DNA of 64,000 nt, from positions 310,001 through 374,000 of the forward strand of contig NZ_AP028067.1 of NCBI RefSeq assembly GCF_030297155.1. The letters are read 5' to 3'. The stretch is from Vibrio sp. FE10. Its GTDB lineage: Bacteria > Pseudomonadota > Gammaproteobacteria > Enterobacterales > Vibrionaceae. Position 1 is the stretch's first letter, and each line of letters begins with the position of its first letter. Below, one piece after another: positions 18,145 to 31,970 of this stretch. A program made the position numbers and the translations under genes. Below the pieces are notes generated by a model. That model had not been told where the DNA came from and ran no database searches. It saw only the letters and a list, made by a program, of their open reading frames with translations.

Positions 18145-18172
18145 TTGACTTTCAAAGTGGAAAGCGTATTAT
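18145..18172 (+). promoter_or_regulatory. rRNA operon 3 promoter
   Basis: This repeats the operon 2 promoter: TTGACT, 16 bases, TATTAT, then ACGCGTCC. The whole segment from the preceding 5S to the 16S start is a near-exact copy of 12457-12874, pointing to operon duplication. Confidence 0.8.
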
Positions 18173-18209
18173 ACGCGTCCTGCTTACGTGCTAAGGTACT
18201 GAAAGCAAA

Positions 18210-18220
18210 GCTCTTTAACA
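18210..18220 (+). promoter_or_regulatory. Leader boxA, operon 3
   Basis: GCTCTTTAACA, in the same position relative to the promoter and 16S start as in operon 2. Confidence 0.85.
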
Positions 18221-18496
18221 ATTTAAACCTATCAATCTGTGTGGGCACTCGTTGATGAATATCAAAACGTTATTGGTTCTTTTTCGAAAGAGCGTAATAA
18301 CAGTTACTTCGGTAACACAATGATTTCAATGAACTGAGTGACCAATACGTTTAACGACTTTCTCTTGTAGAAAGAAATTATTCGGCACAGTCAATTCATT
18401 ACCATTCTGTTGGAATGGTAATAGCTTTAGAATTACATGTTCATTTTCGAATGAATATTAGTTTTGAAGTCAGTATTCGTTGAGTCACAAAATCTT

Positions 18497-20051
<1,555 letters not shown>

Positions 20052-20141
20052 TACGAAGATACCACGATGAGTGTCCACACAGATTGATTAGGTTTAGAAA
20101 AGTAAAGAGACGAAGAACTCCCAAGTTCTTCAATATCCAGT

Positions 20142-20217
20142 GTCCCGTTCGTCTAGAGGCCTAGGACACCGCCCTTTCACGGCGGTAACAGGGGTTCGAC
20201 TCCCCTACGGGATACCA
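20142..20217 (+). tRNA. gltT: tRNA-Glu (TTC)
   Basis: 76 nt with acceptor GTCCCGT/ACGGGAT (one G-U pair), anticodon TTC at 20176-20178 and encoded CCA. An 8-bp inverted repeat GAAGAACT/AGTTCTTC lies just upstream, near 20112-20131, and may be a processing hairpin. Confidence 0.97.
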
Positions 20218-20219
20218 TT

Positions 20220-20295
20220 GGGTCGTTAGCTCAGTTGGTAGAGCAGTTGACTTTTAATCAATTGGTCGCAGGTTCGAATCCTGCACGACCCACCA
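20220..20295 (+). tRNA. lysT: tRNA-Lys (TTT)
   Basis: 76 nt with acceptor arms GGGTCGT/ACGACCC, anticodon TTT at 20253-20255 in the loop CTTTTAA, and encoded CCA. It starts only two bases after tRNA-Glu. Confidence 0.97.
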
Positions 20296-20327
20296 TTCTT
20301 TCTCCGCGAAGGAATTAAAACTATCGT

Positions 20328-20403
20328 GGGCGATTAGCTCAGTTGGGAGAGCACCTGCCTTACAAGCAGGGGGTCACTGGTTCGAGCCCGGTATCGCCCA
20401 CCA
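20328..20403 (+). tRNA. valT: tRNA-Val (TAC)
   Basis: 76 nt with acceptor arms GGGCGAT/ATCGCCC, anticodon TAC at 20361-20363 and encoded CCA. It is the last of the Glu-Lys-Val trio in this spacer. Confidence 0.97.
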
Positions 20404-20772
20404 TTCTCTAAATATTCTTGGTTATAGTCATATCCAAACCACTTCTTTTGTCGTTGGTTGGTGTGTTTGACCCCGAGAGTCTTTAGAAAATGTGAATTTT
20501 AGAACACTGGTTCTTAAAGTCTCATGCTCTTTAACAATTTGGAAAGCTGACTGATTTGATTACTTACGAGTAATTCAAATCAAATTTAAAAGTTCTCAAT
20601 GTTTATCTTTCATTAGATAAACACAACAAACACATTCAAGTGTCTTGTATTCGAATCAAATTTATTTGATTCACAATTGAGTCCGGCAAACAGTCATTGA
20701 GAATTAACCCTTCTTAATGACAACCAAAAACCTTGGTTAGTTGCCATACACTAAGACCCTTTCGGGTTGTAT
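20404..20772 (+). other. 3' part of the operon 3 spacer
   Basis: About 120 bp are unique to this operon after tRNA-Val, with no gene seen. Then come boxA (20526-20536) and the spacer segment common to all three operons up to the 23S start. Confidence 0.7.
20526..20536 (+). promoter_or_regulatory. Spacer boxA, operon 3
   Basis: GCTCTTTAACA in the same position, relative to 23S, as in the other two spacers. Confidence 0.8.
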
Positions 20773-23665
<2,893 letters not shown>

Positions 23666-23760
23666 ACAACACCCAAGGGGTTTTGTGGACTCAGATGTAC
23701 CAGACCTTGAATGCGTTTGAAGAGAAATACTTTTAGATAAGCTTTCCGAATTTTAAAATT

Positions 23761-23880
23761 TGCTTGGCGACCATAGCATTGTGGACCCACCTGATTCCAT
23801 GCCGAACTCAGAAGTGAAACACAATAGCGCCGATGGTAGTGTGGGGTTTCCCCATGTGAGAGTAGGACATCGCCAGGCTT
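23761..23880 (+). rRNA. rrfC: 5S ribosomal RNA, operon 3
   Basis: 120 nt with the same ends as the other copies. Unlike operons 1 and 2, its downstream sequence leads into two tRNA genes instead of another rRNA promoter. Confidence 0.97.
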
Positions 23881-23945
23881 TAAATTAAATCTTTAGGTTG
23901 ACCGACCTGGAGATATGGACGCTCACTTAGTGAGTTGACCACTGC

Positions 23946-24022
23946 GGAGTGGTAGTTCAGTTGGTTAGAATACCGGCCTGTCACGCCGGGGGTCGCGGGT
24001 TCGAGTCCCGTCCACTCCGCCA
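23946..24022 (+). tRNA. aspT: tRNA-Asp (GTC)
   Basis: 77 nt with acceptor GGAGTGG/CCACTCC, anticodon GTC at 23980-23982, T-arm GGTTCGAGTCC and encoded CCA. It lies 65 bp after 5S with no promoter in between, so it is probably part of the operon 3 transcript. Confidence 0.97.
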
Positions 24023-24032
24023 CTTATTCGAT

Positions 24033-24058
24033 AACCTCGCCTAGTGCGAGGTTTTTTC
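24033..24058 (+). terminator. Terminator between tRNA-Asp and tRNA-Trp
   Basis: AACCTCGC and GCGAGGTT enclose a loop and are followed by a T-run. tRNA-Trp therefore depends on read-through (plausible under boxA antitermination) or on its own weak promoter. Confidence 0.85.
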
Positions 24059-24082
24059 GAATCTAAAGTAGTAAAAAGTTTT

Positions 24083-24159
<77 letters not shown>

Positions 24160-24164
24160 TATTT

Positions 24165-24196
24165 AAGGCTCTAGCAGAAATGCTAGAGCCTTTTTG
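24165..24196 (+). terminator. Terminator after tRNA-Trp
   Basis: AAGGCTCTAGCA and TGCTAGAGCCTT form a 12-bp stem with a short loop and a T-run. Confidence 0.92.
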
Positions 24197-24213
24197 CTTT
24201 CTGAATCTAATTA

Positions 24214-24289
24214 CATTATTAGCAGAACACCGGATTCCTCGACTTACGAGAGCAGAGCGTGTTGTAGTCTAAACCTCTACTCTTACCAT
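24214..24289 (+). pseudogene. Decayed tRNA-Trp copy 1
   Basis: The segment AGCAGAACACCGGATTCC resembles the D-arm-to-anticodon part of the intact tRNA (GGCAGAGCAGCGGATTCC). The later parts GCGTGTTG, AACCTCT and a final ACCAT line up with its variable and T-arm regions and CCAT end. The 5' acceptor strand is missing or unrecognisable, an extra segment interrupts the anticodon arm, and the stems no longer pair. A terminator very like the trpT terminator follows at the same distance. Confidence 0.65.
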
Positions 24290-24293
24290 ATAC

Positions 24294-24324
24294 AAAGCCT
24301 CAGCAGAAATGCTGGGGCTTTTTT
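24294..24324 (+). terminator. Terminator copy of the trpT type, after decayed copy 1
   Basis: The arms AAGCCTCAGC and GCTGGGGCTT (one G-U pair) keep the same AGAAAT loop region as the trpT terminator, with a T-run. The structure is preserved although the tRNA part has decayed. Confidence 0.85.
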
Positions 24325-24345
24325 ACGTCTGTTGTTTCTGCGAAG

Positions 24346-24426
24346 CAATGTTGGGAGCACTAGGCGTCACCCTGACTCATCAGCTCAGTCGAATCTCCGA
24401 AGTGTTGGCTCAGTCCACCGCTGCCA
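24346..24426 (+). pseudogene. Decayed tRNA-like copy 2
   Basis: Pieces reminiscent of a tRNA (CAGCTCAGT, GTTGGGAG, TCGAATCTCC) end in CTGCCATATTTAAG, exactly the junction found after the intact tRNA-Trp. The order of the pieces is scrambled and no cloverleaf forms. The identical 3' junction and the following hairpin are the main support for common origin. Confidence 0.5.
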
Positions 24427-24433
24427 TATTTAA

Positions 24434-24474
24434 GTCTCTAGATTGCGGGTCCCGGTAGAAAGACTAGAGCCTTT
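24434..24474 (+). terminator. Terminator-like hairpin after decayed copy 2
   Basis: The arms CTCTAG and CTAGAG enclose a longer loop containing GGGTCCCGG, followed by CCTTTT. It is a degenerated version of the trpT terminator. Confidence 0.6.
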
Positions 24475-24486
24475 TCGTTTTCTGTC

Positions 24487-24849
24487 AGTCTTACATCACT
24501 CATACTCGTCAATTGCTTAGGTTCGGTCTTGCGATATTAGTACGAAATATTTCTAAGCTCCCTTTTACTAAATAGGTTTGCAGAAGCACTGTTATTTTGA
24601 CCCTTCTTTTTCTACTACATCAGCTGTTTCATAGAAAAGTTTCGGTTCTAGGACAGTAGTGAGAAAAGCTTTGACTCGAATTAGAATTCCTTTTCTCTCG
24701 AACGTACTCAAACTAGTGGTTGCTAGTTTGAGTATTTCAGATACGACAAAGGGTCATGATTGAAGATAACGATCATTATTAAAGTGGTGGTCAGAGATAA
24801 GGGGAGCAACTTGTAGGCTAGAGATAGGTTGCTGTCGATGGAGGCAGGT
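24487..24849. other. Gene-free region with a 12-bp perfect hairpin
   Basis: No credible coding frame or RNA gene was recognised. It holds a perfect 12-bp inverted repeat, TACTCAAACTAG/CTAGTTTGAGTA (24705-24734, loop TGGTTG), without a T-run. A looser repeat GAGAAAAG/CTTTTCTC lies at 24661-24697. It separates the rRNA/tRNA block from the antiporter gene. Confidence 0.6.
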
Positions 24850-24882
24850 ACAAAAAAGGCCGCTAAGCTAAGCGACCTTCGT
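24850..24882 (-). terminator. Terminator of the antiporter gene (minus strand)
   Basis: On the minus strand GGTCGCTTAGC and GCTAAGCGGCC (one G-U pair) pair almost directly and run into TTTTTT. It lies 15 bp after the stop codon. Confidence 0.88.
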
Positions 24883-24897
24883 TTATCTATCTAAGTG

Positions 24898-26178
24898 TTA
24901 ATCCAATTCTTTCTCGGCTTGCTTCGCTTTCTCTATCATAGGAGTGATTGTTGAGCCTTGAACTAAGATTGAGAACACAACAACAGCGTATGTCATGACA
25001 AGGATAATCTCTTTAACATCGATTGATTTGTCTTCAATAACCCAAATGCCTGAAGGGATTGAAAGAGCCATCGCTAGAGCTAAGCCACCACGCAAACCGC
25101 CCCAAGTAAGGATCTTGATTGACCAAGGGTTGTAAGTTCTAAAGCGTTTAAACCCAATGTAGGATAAGAACACACTCAAGTAGCGAGCACTCAGTACTAG
25201 AGGTACAGCGAACGCCATCAAAATCCAGTCTTCTTGGTGGAATTTGAATAGCAGCATAGACATACCAATCAATAAGAACAGTACGCCATTTAAGAATTCG
25301 TCTATCAGTTCCCAGAAATGGTCTAGGTGATCCTCACTCTCTTTTGAGAATCCAATAAAGCGTGTCCAGTTACCAATCATGATTCCAGATACCACCATTG
25401 CTAACGGTCCTGATACATGTAGAACCTCTGCAAAAGCATAACCAGCGGTTGGAATACCGATGGTTAGCAGTAACTCCATAGAGTGGTCATCGGTGTTGCT
25501 GATTAGATAGTGGAATATCAAACCCAAAGCAAATCCGTAGACGATACCGCCAATAGCCTCTTGGACAAATAGCATTGTCACACTACCAACGGTTGGTGCC
25601 TCGGTACCAAATGCAATGGTAAATAGCGTTACGAAGATAACTAAGCCAAAACCATCATTGAATAACGACTCACCTTCGATTTGAGTAGAGATTCGTCTGG
25701 GAGCATCGAGCTTTTTCACTATTGCTAACACAGCAATTGGATCGGTTGGAGAGATTAAAGAGCCAAACAGTAAGCAATAAATTAGATCAAATTGAATGCC
25801 GATGAACTGACAAAATCCATAGAGCACAAATCCAATAAAGAAGGTTGAAAACAGTGTTGCACCTAATGCGAGTACAGTTATTTCCCACTTCTGATCTTTT
25901 AAGTTTGGTAACTTGATCCCCAAGCCGCCAGCAAAGAGTAAGAAACCTAGTATTCCTTTCAAGAGGAAATCTTCAAAGTTGATACTGGCTACTGTCTCTG
26001 AGGCGATGTCTGCCAATTGGAACCAATTGTTTTGTCCTGCAATGATAATCAATAGAGATAGCATCATTGAGCCAGCTGTTATGGCGATGGTTGTCTGCAT
26101 TTTACCAATTTTGGTATTCACGAAAGCAATAAGCATGGCTGCAGCGGACAAGAAGCATAAGGTGTAATAGACCGACAT
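24898..26178 (-). CDS. Na+/H+ antiporter, CPA1 (NhaP-like) family
   Basis: This polytopic inner-membrane protein of 426 residues has about 12-13 hydrophobic segments and no cytoplasmic TrkA-type domain. The ion-binding core of CPA1 exchangers is visible: SPTDPIAVLAI in one helix and EGESLFNDG around residue 170, with the Asn-Asp pair. GGLRGGLALAMAL near the C-terminus is also a CPA1 signature. It should exchange monovalent cations (Na+, perhaps K+) for protons, and so help pH and salt homeostasis; the exact ion is not determined. I chose the ATG at 26178 (MSVYYTLCF), since an upstream in-frame start at 26241 would put a polar extension before the first helix. It is divergent from metH. Confidence 0.85.
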   Translation of the reverse strand: MSVYYTLCFLSAAAMLIAFVNTKIGKMQTTIAITAGSMMLSLLIIIAGQNNWFQLADIASETVASINFEDFLLKGILGFLLFAGGLGIKLPNLKDQKWEITVLALGATLFSTFFIGFVLYGFCQFIGIQFDLIYCLLFGSLISPTDPIAVLAIVKKLDAPRRISTQIEGESLFNDGFGLVIFVTLFTIAFGTEAPTVGSVTMLFVQEAIGGIVYGFALGLIFHYLISNTDDHSMELLLTIGIPTAGYAFAEVLHVSGPLAMVVSGIMIGNWTRFIGFSKESEDHLDHFWELIDEFLNGVLFLLIGMSMLLFKFHQEDWILMAFAVPLVLSARYLSVFLSYIGFKRFRTYNPWSIKILTWGGLRGGLALAMALSIPSGIWVIEDKSIDVKEIILVMTYAVVVFSILVQGSTITPMIEKAKQAEKELD

Positions 26179-26280
26179 TGGGATTCCAATATGTAACAAA
26201 GTATGAAAATTAATTTTCGTTGTCTCATGCTTAAATAGCAAACACTTTTTGTCATAGCTTAGTAATCAATTTCCTTTTTT

Positions 26281-26296
26281 AGACGTCTAGACTCCT
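26281..26296 (+). promoter_or_regulatory. Tandem MetJ operators (met boxes) upstream of metH
   Basis: A perfect met box AGACGTCT is followed directly by a second, imperfect box AGACTCCT. Adjacent 8-bp boxes are the normal binding mode of MetJ dimers with S-adenosylmethionine. The site is about 50 bp before the metH start. The second box overlaps a plausible -35 (TAGACT 26288-26293) that is 16 bases from TAGGAT (26310-26315), so repression by occlusion is likely. Confidence 0.72.
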
Positions 26297-26346
26297 TTTT
26301 AATGTGTGATAGGATGGAGGGATAATTAAAGGAATGAGGCTGTACC

Positions 26347-29300
26347 GTGGGAAGTAATGTAAGGCAAAAGATTGAGGCTCTGTTAAAGCAACGAATTTTA
26401 CTGATTGATGGTGGCATGGGTACCATGATTCAGGATTATAAATTGGAAGAGCAGGACTATCGTGGTGAGCGCTTTGCTGATTGGCATAGTGACTTAAAAG
26501 GTAACAATGACCTTTTGGTACTTACACAGCCTAAGCTTATCAAAGGTATCCACACGGAGTATTTGGAAGCGGGTGCAGATATCCTCGAAACCAATACCTT
26601 TAATGCAACAACCATTGCTATGGCCGACTACGATATGGAAAGTCTTAGCGAAGAAATTAACTATGCTGCTGCTAAACTGGCTCGTGAAGCGGCAGATGAA
26701 TGGACAGCGAAGACTCCTGATAAACCTCGTTTTGTGGCGGGTGTTTTAGGTCCAACTAACCGAACTTGTTCTCTCTCCCCAGATGTTAATGATCCGGGCT
26801 ATCGTAATGTGAGTTTTGACGAACTTGTTGTGGCTTATTCTGAATCGACTCGTGCTCTTATCAAAGGCGGGTCAGACCTTATTCTTATCGAGACTATCTT
26901 CGATACACTCAACGCGAAGGCGTGCTCTTTTGCCGTTGAATCGGTCTTTGAAGAAATGGGTATCACTTTACCCGTTATGATCTCCGGTACTATCACCGAT
27001 GCATCTGGTCGAACGCTTTCCGGACAAACGACGGAAGCATTCTACAACGCCCTTCGTCATGTAAAACCAATCTCATTTGGTTTGAACTGTGCATTAGGCC
27101 CCGATGAACTGCGCGAATACGTTGGTGAGATGTCTCGTATCTCCGAATGTAATGTTTCCGCTCACCCTAACGCGGGTTTACCTAACGCATTTGGTGAGTA
27201 TGACCTTTCTCCAGAAGATATGGCTGAACACGTTAAGGAATGGGCTGAAAGTGGTTTCTTGAACCTAATTGGTGGTTGTTGTGGTACGACGCCAGAACAT
27301 ATACGCCAAATGGCAGAAGCTGTTGAAGGCGTAACACCGCGCCAGCTACCAGATTTACCCGTCTCTTGTCGCCTCTCTGGCTTAGAGCCATTGACGATTT
27401 CCAAGGAATCTCTGTTTGTTAACGTGGGTGAGCGAACTAACGTTACCGGCTCTGCTCGCTTTAAACGCCTTATCAAAGAAGAACTCTATGATGAAGCTTT
27501 GAGTGTGGCTCGAGAGCAAGTTGAGAATGGCGCTCAAATCATCGATATCAACATGGATGAAGGGATGCTAGACGCTGAGGCGTGTATGGTTAAATTCCTT
27601 AATCTATGCGCATCTGAGCCTGAAATCTCGAAAGTGCCAGTCATGGTCGACTCTTCAAAATGGGAAGTTATTGAAGCGGGTCTGAAATGTATTCAGGGTA
27701 AAGGCATAGTTAACTCTATCTCATTGAAGGAAGGGAAAGAGAAGTTTGTCGAACAAGCTAAACTGGTTCGCCGATATGGTGCAGCCGTTATCGTGATGGC
27801 GTTCGATGAAGTTGGCCAAGCTGATACTCGAAAGCGTAAGGTTGAGATTTGTACTAATGCCTACAATATTCTGGTTGATGAAGTGGGCTTCCCACCAGAA
27901 GATATTATTTTTGACCCAAACATTTTTGCGGTGGCAACGGGTATTGATGAGCATAACAACTATGCGGTCGATTTCATTGAAGCGGTAGGGGACATCAAAC
28001 GAGACTTACCTCATGCAATGATCTCTGGTGGTGTATCGAATGTTTCATTCTCATTCCGAGGTAATAACTACGTTCGTGAGGCTATCCACGCAGTATTCCT
28101 ATATCACTGTTTTAAAAACGGGATGGATATGGGTATCGTAAATGCTGGGCAATTAGAGATTTACGATAATGTGCCTGAGGATTTGCGTGAAGCCGTTGAA
28201 GATGTGGTTCTAAACCGTCGAGATGATTCTACTGAGCGCTTGCTAGATATTGCGACTGAGTATCTAGAGCGTGCAGTGGGGAAAGTTGAAGATAAATCTG
28301 CTTTAGAGTGGCGTACTTGGCCAGTAGAAAAGCGCTTAGAACACTCTTTAGTGAAAGGTATTACCGACTTTATTGTTGAAGATACAGAAGAAGCTCGTGT
28401 TAATGCTTCTCGCCCTATTGAGGTGATTGAAGGCCCATTAATGGATGGCATGAACGTGGTTGGTGACCTCTTTGGTGAAGGTAAGATGTTCCTTCCTCAA
28501 GTAGTTAAATCTGCACGTGTTATGAAGCAAGCGGTAGCCCATCTAGAACCATTTATTAATGCAACCAAAGACGTTGGTGCGACTAACGGAAAAATCTTAC
28601 TTGCGACCGTAAAAGGCGATGTTCATGATATTGGTAAAAACATTGTGGGCGTTGTCTTGCAGTGTAATAACTACGAAATTATCGATTTAGGCGTGATGGT
28701 TTCATGTGAAAAAATCCTTAAGGTCGCTAAAGAAGAGAACGTCGATATCATTGGTCTTTCGGGTTTGATCACTCCTTCATTGGATGAGATGGTTCATGTG
28801 GCTAAAGAGATGGAGAGACAAGGCTTTAAACTGCCTCTTCTGATTGGTGGGGCAACCACATCTAAAGCGCATACAGCCGTTAAGATTGAACAGAACTACT
28901 CTGAACCTGTGGTCTACGTAAACAATGCCTCACGTGCTGTTGGTGTGTGTACTTCTCTACTCTCTAACGAACTGAAGCCTGCATTTGTTGAGAAGTTGGA
29001 TATTGATTACGATCGCGTTCGCGATCAACACAACCGCAAAAAGCCGCGCACTAAGCCAGTCTCGCTAGAGAGAGCGCGTGCCAATAAAGTTGCTATCGAT
29101 TGGAATGCGTATACTCCCCCTGCACCCGCTAAACCGGGAGTACACATCTTCAAGGACTTTGATGTGGCTACTTTACGTCAGTACATCGACTGGACTCCGT
29201 TCTTTATGACGTGGTCTTTGGTTGGTAAGTACCCGGCAATTTTTGATCATGAAGAAGTAGGCGAAGAGGCGAAGCGCTTATTTAAAGACGCCAATGATTT

Positions 29301-30024
29301 ATTAGATCGAGTACAGAAAGAGAAATTGCTTGAAGCTCGTGGTATGTGCGCTATGTTCCCAGCGAACAGTGTTGGTGATGATATTGAAGTGTATACCGAT
29401 GAATCTCGTACCGAGGTACTAAAGGTTCTGCACAACCTTCGTCAGCAAACCGAAAAGCCAAAAGGATTTAACTACTGTTTGTCAGATTACATTGCGCCAA
29501 AAGACAGCGGTAAAGCGGATTGGATTGGTGGTTTTGCAGTAACGGGTGGTATTGGTGAGCGAGAGCTAGCTGATGATTACAAAGCGAAAGGCGACGACTA
29601 TAACGCGATCATGATTCAGGCGGTTGCAGACCGATTGGCTGAAGCGTTCGCTGAATACTTGCATAAAGAAGTGAGAAAGGACATTTGGGGCTACTCACCT
29701 GATGAGAATTTGTCTAACGACGATTTGATTCGAGAGAAGTACCAAGGTATTCGTCCAGCCCCGGGTTACCCTGCTTGCCCAGAGCATACAGAGAAAGGCA
29801 CGTTGTGGGAGTTGATGGACGTTGAAAAAGCAATCGATATGTCGCTAACCACGAGTTACGCAATGTGGCCAGGTGCCTCAGTGTCTGGTATGTACTTCTC
29901 ACATCCTGATGCCCGATACTTTGCTATTGCACAGATACAACAGGATCAAGTGGATAGCTATGCTGATCGTAAAGGTTGGGATATGTTGGAAGCTGAGAAG
30001 TGGTTAGGTCCAAACATTAACTAG
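26347..30024 (+). CDS. metH: Cobalamin-dependent methionine synthase
   Basis: MetH transfers a methyl group from 5-methyltetrahydrofolate to homocysteine through methylcobalamin. At 1225 residues it has the full four-module architecture. The homocysteine-binding barrel carries zinc ligands Cys248, Cys311 and Cys312 (NCALG, GGCCGT). The pterin-binding barrel begins near [12 protein letters not shown]. The cap and B12 domain has the cobalt-ligand motif DVHDIG (Asp758, His760). The C-terminal reactivation domain binds S-adenosylmethionine ([12 protein letters not shown] near the end). The start is GTG at 26347 with GAGG 7 bases upstream and matches the usual N-terminus ([12 protein letters not shown] at about residue 18). 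A terminator shared with convergent lysC follows. Confidence 0.97.
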   Translation: MGSNVRQKIEALLKQRILLIDGGMGTMIQDYKLEEQDYRGERFADWHSDLKGNNDLLVLTQPKLIKGIHTEYLEAGADILETNTFNATTIAMADYDMESLSEEINYAAAKLAREAADEWTAKTPDKPRFVAGVLGPTNRTCSLSPDVNDPGYRNVSFDELVVAYSESTRALIKGGSDLILIETIFDTLNAKACSFAVESVFEEMGITLPVMISGTITDASGRTLSGQTTEAFYNALRHVKPISFGLNCALGPDELREYVGEMSRISECNVSAHPNAGLPNAFGEYDLSPEDMAEHVKEWAESGFLNLIGGCCGTTPEHIRQMAEAVEGVTPRQLPDLPVSCRLSGLEPLTISKESLFVNVGERTNVTGSARFKRLIKEELYDEALSVAREQVENGAQIIDINMDEGMLDAEACMVKFLNLCASEPEISKVPVMVDSSKWEVIEAGLKCIQGKGIVNSISLKEGKEKFVEQAKLVRRYGAAVIVMAFDEVGQADTRKRKVEICTNAYNILVDEVGFPPEDIIFDPNIFAVATGIDEHNNYAVDFIEAVGDIKRDLPHAMISGGVSNVSFSFRGNNYVREAIHAVFLYHCFKNGMDMGIVNAGQLEIYDNVPEDLREAVEDVVLNRRDDSTERLLDIATEYLERAVGKVEDKSALEWRTWPVEKRLEHSLVKGITDFIVEDTEEARVNASRPIEVIEGPLMDGMNVVGDLFGEGKMFLPQVVKSARVMKQAVAHLEPFINATKDVGATNGKILLATVKGDVHDIGKNIVGVVLQCNNYEIIDLGVMVSCEKILKVAKEENVDIIGLSGLITPSLDEMVHVAKEMERQGFKLPLLIGGATTSKAHTAVKIEQNYSEPVVYVNNASRAVGVCTSLLSNELKPAFVEKLDIDYDRVRDQHNRKKPRTKPVSLERARANKVAIDWNAYTPPAPAKPGVHIFKDFDVATLRQYIDWTPFFMTWSLVGKYPAIFDHEEVGEEAKRLFKDANDLLDRVQKEKLLEARGMCAMFPANSVGDDIEVYTDESRTEVLKVLHNLRQQTEKPKGFNYCLSDYIAPKDSGKADWIGGFAVTGGIGERELADDYKAKGDDYNAIMIQAVADRLAEAFAEYLHKEVRKDIWGYSPDENLSNDDLIREKYQGIRPAPGYPACPEHTEKGTLWELMDVEKAIDMSLTTSYAMWPGASVSGMYFSHPDARYFAIAQIQQDQVDSYADRKGWDMLEAEKWLGPNIN

Positions 30025-30066
30025 TTTGAATCTATGACGAGCTTTGATTCGTAAAGTAAAAAAGAG

Positions 30067-30094
30067 AAAGGGTTGCTTAATAGCAACCCTTTTT
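30067..30094. terminator. Bidirectional terminator between metH and lysC
   Basis: AAAGGGTTGCT and AGCAACCCTTT form an 11-bp stem with A-rich and T-rich flanks on both sides. It can serve metH on the plus strand and lysC on the minus strand. Confidence 0.88.
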
Positions 30095-30139
30095 GTATCT
30101 GTAATTTAGTTATTTATCTGTCGATGATAAACGAGCTTT

Positions 30140-31507
30140 CTACTCAAACAACTCTTGGTGAAGTTTTTGAATCGCTAACTTAGACACAGATTCATCTAGT
30201 AAGAAGCATAGGTTGTGTGGGCTTGCTCCGTAACAAATCATACGTAGGTTGAAATCTTCTAGAGTGCCGAAGACCTGTTTTGCATAGCCTTTGCTTTCAC
30301 TCATGTTGTTACCAATAAGAGCAACAAGACATAGGTCGTGTTCAATATCCACAGAACACAGCTCCTCAAGCTCAATTCGAGCGGCTTCTGGTAACTGAGG
30401 AGCACCACCCGATGTATCTGTTTGATCGAGAGTGAGTGAGACACTGATCTCTGAGGTAGTGATAAGATCGACAGAGATCTTATGCTTAGCGAGGATCTCG
30501 AACACTTTTGCGAGGAAGCCATAAGCATGGAACATGTTAGCGCTGCGTAGCGTAACCATGGTTTGATTGCAGCGTAGGGCAAGCGCTCTGAACAGAGGGG
30601 AGCTTTCAACTTGTTGACGAATCCATGTGCCACCGAGCTCTGGTGCTTTTGATGAGCCGACAAATACCGGAATTTGATGGCGTAGTGCCGGGACTAGAGT
30701 CGATGGGTGTAAGATCTTCGCGCCAAAGTTTGCCATTTCCGATGCTTCGCTGAAGCTGATCTCTGGGATAGGAGATGCTTTCGATGCGATACGTGGATCC
30801 GTGGTATAGATGCCCGGAACATCAGTCCAGATTTCTAAACCAATCGCTTGTACAGATTCTGCAATCAGTGCCGCTGAGTAATCACTACCACCACGACCTA
30901 ACGTTGTGGTGTTACCTTCGCTATCGGCGCCGATAAAGCCTTGGGTAACGACAACTTGCTGTTGGCATAGTGGAATCAATTTCTGTTGTGCTAAGGCTGC
31001 AATATCTTTTAACTGTGGTTCTGCTTTGCCGAAGTCACCATTGGTGCGCATCACTTCTCTGATATCAAAACGGACCGCTGGTGTGCCACGCTCGCGAATG
31101 ATTTGAGCGAGGATATGCGTCGACATCAGTTCGCCGCATGCGACAAGGTGGTCAGTCAGCTTTGTGCTTACTTGGAAAGATGCTGCTTCGGCTGCACTCT
31201 CAATATTATCGAGAATGCTATGAACCTCTTTCTCGATGCTGCTTGGATCGGCTAACTGAGCAAGAATCGTATTATGAATGTCGGTTAACTGCGTCACTAG
31301 TTCTTGGCGACGAGTTTTATCTTGAACACCATTCGCGAGTTCAACAAGCAGGTTAGTAACGCCTGAGCACGCGCTGCTCACGACCAGTTTAGTATTCGAG
31401 TTATTTTCAATAATGGCAGCACAACGGCTCATTGCTTCAAAGTTGGCAACACTTGTTCCGCCAAACTTAGCGACATTAAAAGAACCAGCTACATTAGATG
31501 CACTCAC
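30140..31507 (-). CDS. lysC: Lysine-sensitive aspartokinase III
   Basis: This enzyme phosphorylates aspartate, the first step toward lysine, threonine and methionine. The 455 residues match monofunctional LysC (E. coli 449) and are much shorter than ThrA or MetL fusions. The N-terminal kinase motif KFGGTS is at residues 14-19, with GRGGSDYSAAL around residue 202. Two ACT regulatory modules form the C-terminal third, where lysine binds for feedback inhibition. The start is GTG (31505-31507) with GGGAG 8 bases upstream. A lysine riboswitch lies in the leader, which confirms lysine control and the LysC identity. It converges with metH. Confidence 0.95.
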   Translation of the reverse strand: MSASNVAGSFNVAKFGGTSVANFEAMSRCAAIIENNSNTKLVVSSACSGVTNLLVELANGVQDKTRRQELVTQLTDIHNTILAQLADPSSIEKEVHSILDNIESAAEAASFQVSTKLTDHLVACGELMSTHILAQIIRERGTPAVRFDIREVMRTNGDFGKAEPQLKDIAALAQQKLIPLCQQQVVVTQGFIGADSEGNTTTLGRGGSDYSAALIAESVQAIGLEIWTDVPGIYTTDPRIASKASPIPEISFSEASEMANFGAKILHPSTLVPALRHQIPVFVGSSKAPELGGTWIRQQVESSPLFRALALRCNQTMVTLRSANMFHAYGFLAKVFEILAKHKISVDLITTSEISVSLTLDQTDTSGGAPQLPEAARIELEELCSVDIEHDLCLVALIGNNMSESKGYAKQVFGTLEDFNLRMICYGASPHNLCFLLDESVSKLAIQKLHQELFE

Positions 31508-31619
31508 GATATATCTCCCACGACTTCCTAAAATAAAATTACGGTTGGGTAATCCAACGTCCGATGTTTTTCGAAGAGAGTATTTAGAGCAAAAAGAGAG
31601 GAATTATTAGAATAGTAAC

Positions 31620-31791
31620 CTCAGAAGCTCCTCACCATATAGAAATGGCGACAGTTGCCGGGATTCAGCCCGCTCAACCGATAATAAAGGTCCTGCATCC
31701 TTTTATTATCTCGGCACTGCTCCCCCTTAATGTTTTGTATTGGAAATGCGGTTCCACAAAACATCTGCCTGGGCAGTGCTCCTCTTCTGCT
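31620..31791 (-). ncRNA. Lysine riboswitch (L box) in the lysC leader
   Basis: Read on the minus strand, the aptamer opens CAGAAGAGGAGC and closes GGTGAGGAGCTTCTG; CAGAAG and CTTCTG form helix P1. Between them lie the conserved core segments GCACTGCCCAGG, AGGGGGAGCAGTGCCGAG and GGGCTGAATCCCGGCAACTG, as in the E. coli lysC leader. A helix with arms of the type GATAATAAAAGGA/TCCTTTATTATC is also present. The aptamer ends about 110 bases before the start. The expression platform is not clear: no strong terminator was seen between aptamer and gene, so translational control is possible. Confidence 0.93.
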
Positions 31792-31804
31792 AGATAGCCA
31801 TTTC

Positions 31805-31833
31805 ATTGAACGTGTTTGCGGTAACAATGTCAA
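31805..31833 (-). promoter_or_regulatory. lysC promoter
   Basis: On the minus strand TTGACA (31833-31828) and TTCAAT (31810-31805) are 17 bases apart. Transcription would begin just before the riboswitch aptamer. The -10 is imperfect. Confidence 0.6.
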
Positions 31834-31970
31834 TCCGTAACTGGATATATTTAAAAAATAATTTTAACAATTATGTGACACTGGTGTGACCTCAATACTT
31901 ATGGCTAATTGCTGAGGTAATCAATTTGCTTTAGGGTGGATTGTTCACAACATTAACGTAAGGGATGTAC

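Noticed and set aside
24194..24433. A 79-codon plus-strand frame over the decayed tRNA copies
   Set aside because: It crosses two terminator hairpins and tRNA remnants, has no ribosome site and no protein-like pattern.
31873..31893. TGTGAC-ACTGG-TGTGAC before the aminotransferase gene as a CRP site
   Set aside because: The halves are direct repeats, whereas CRP needs inverted halves with six bases between.
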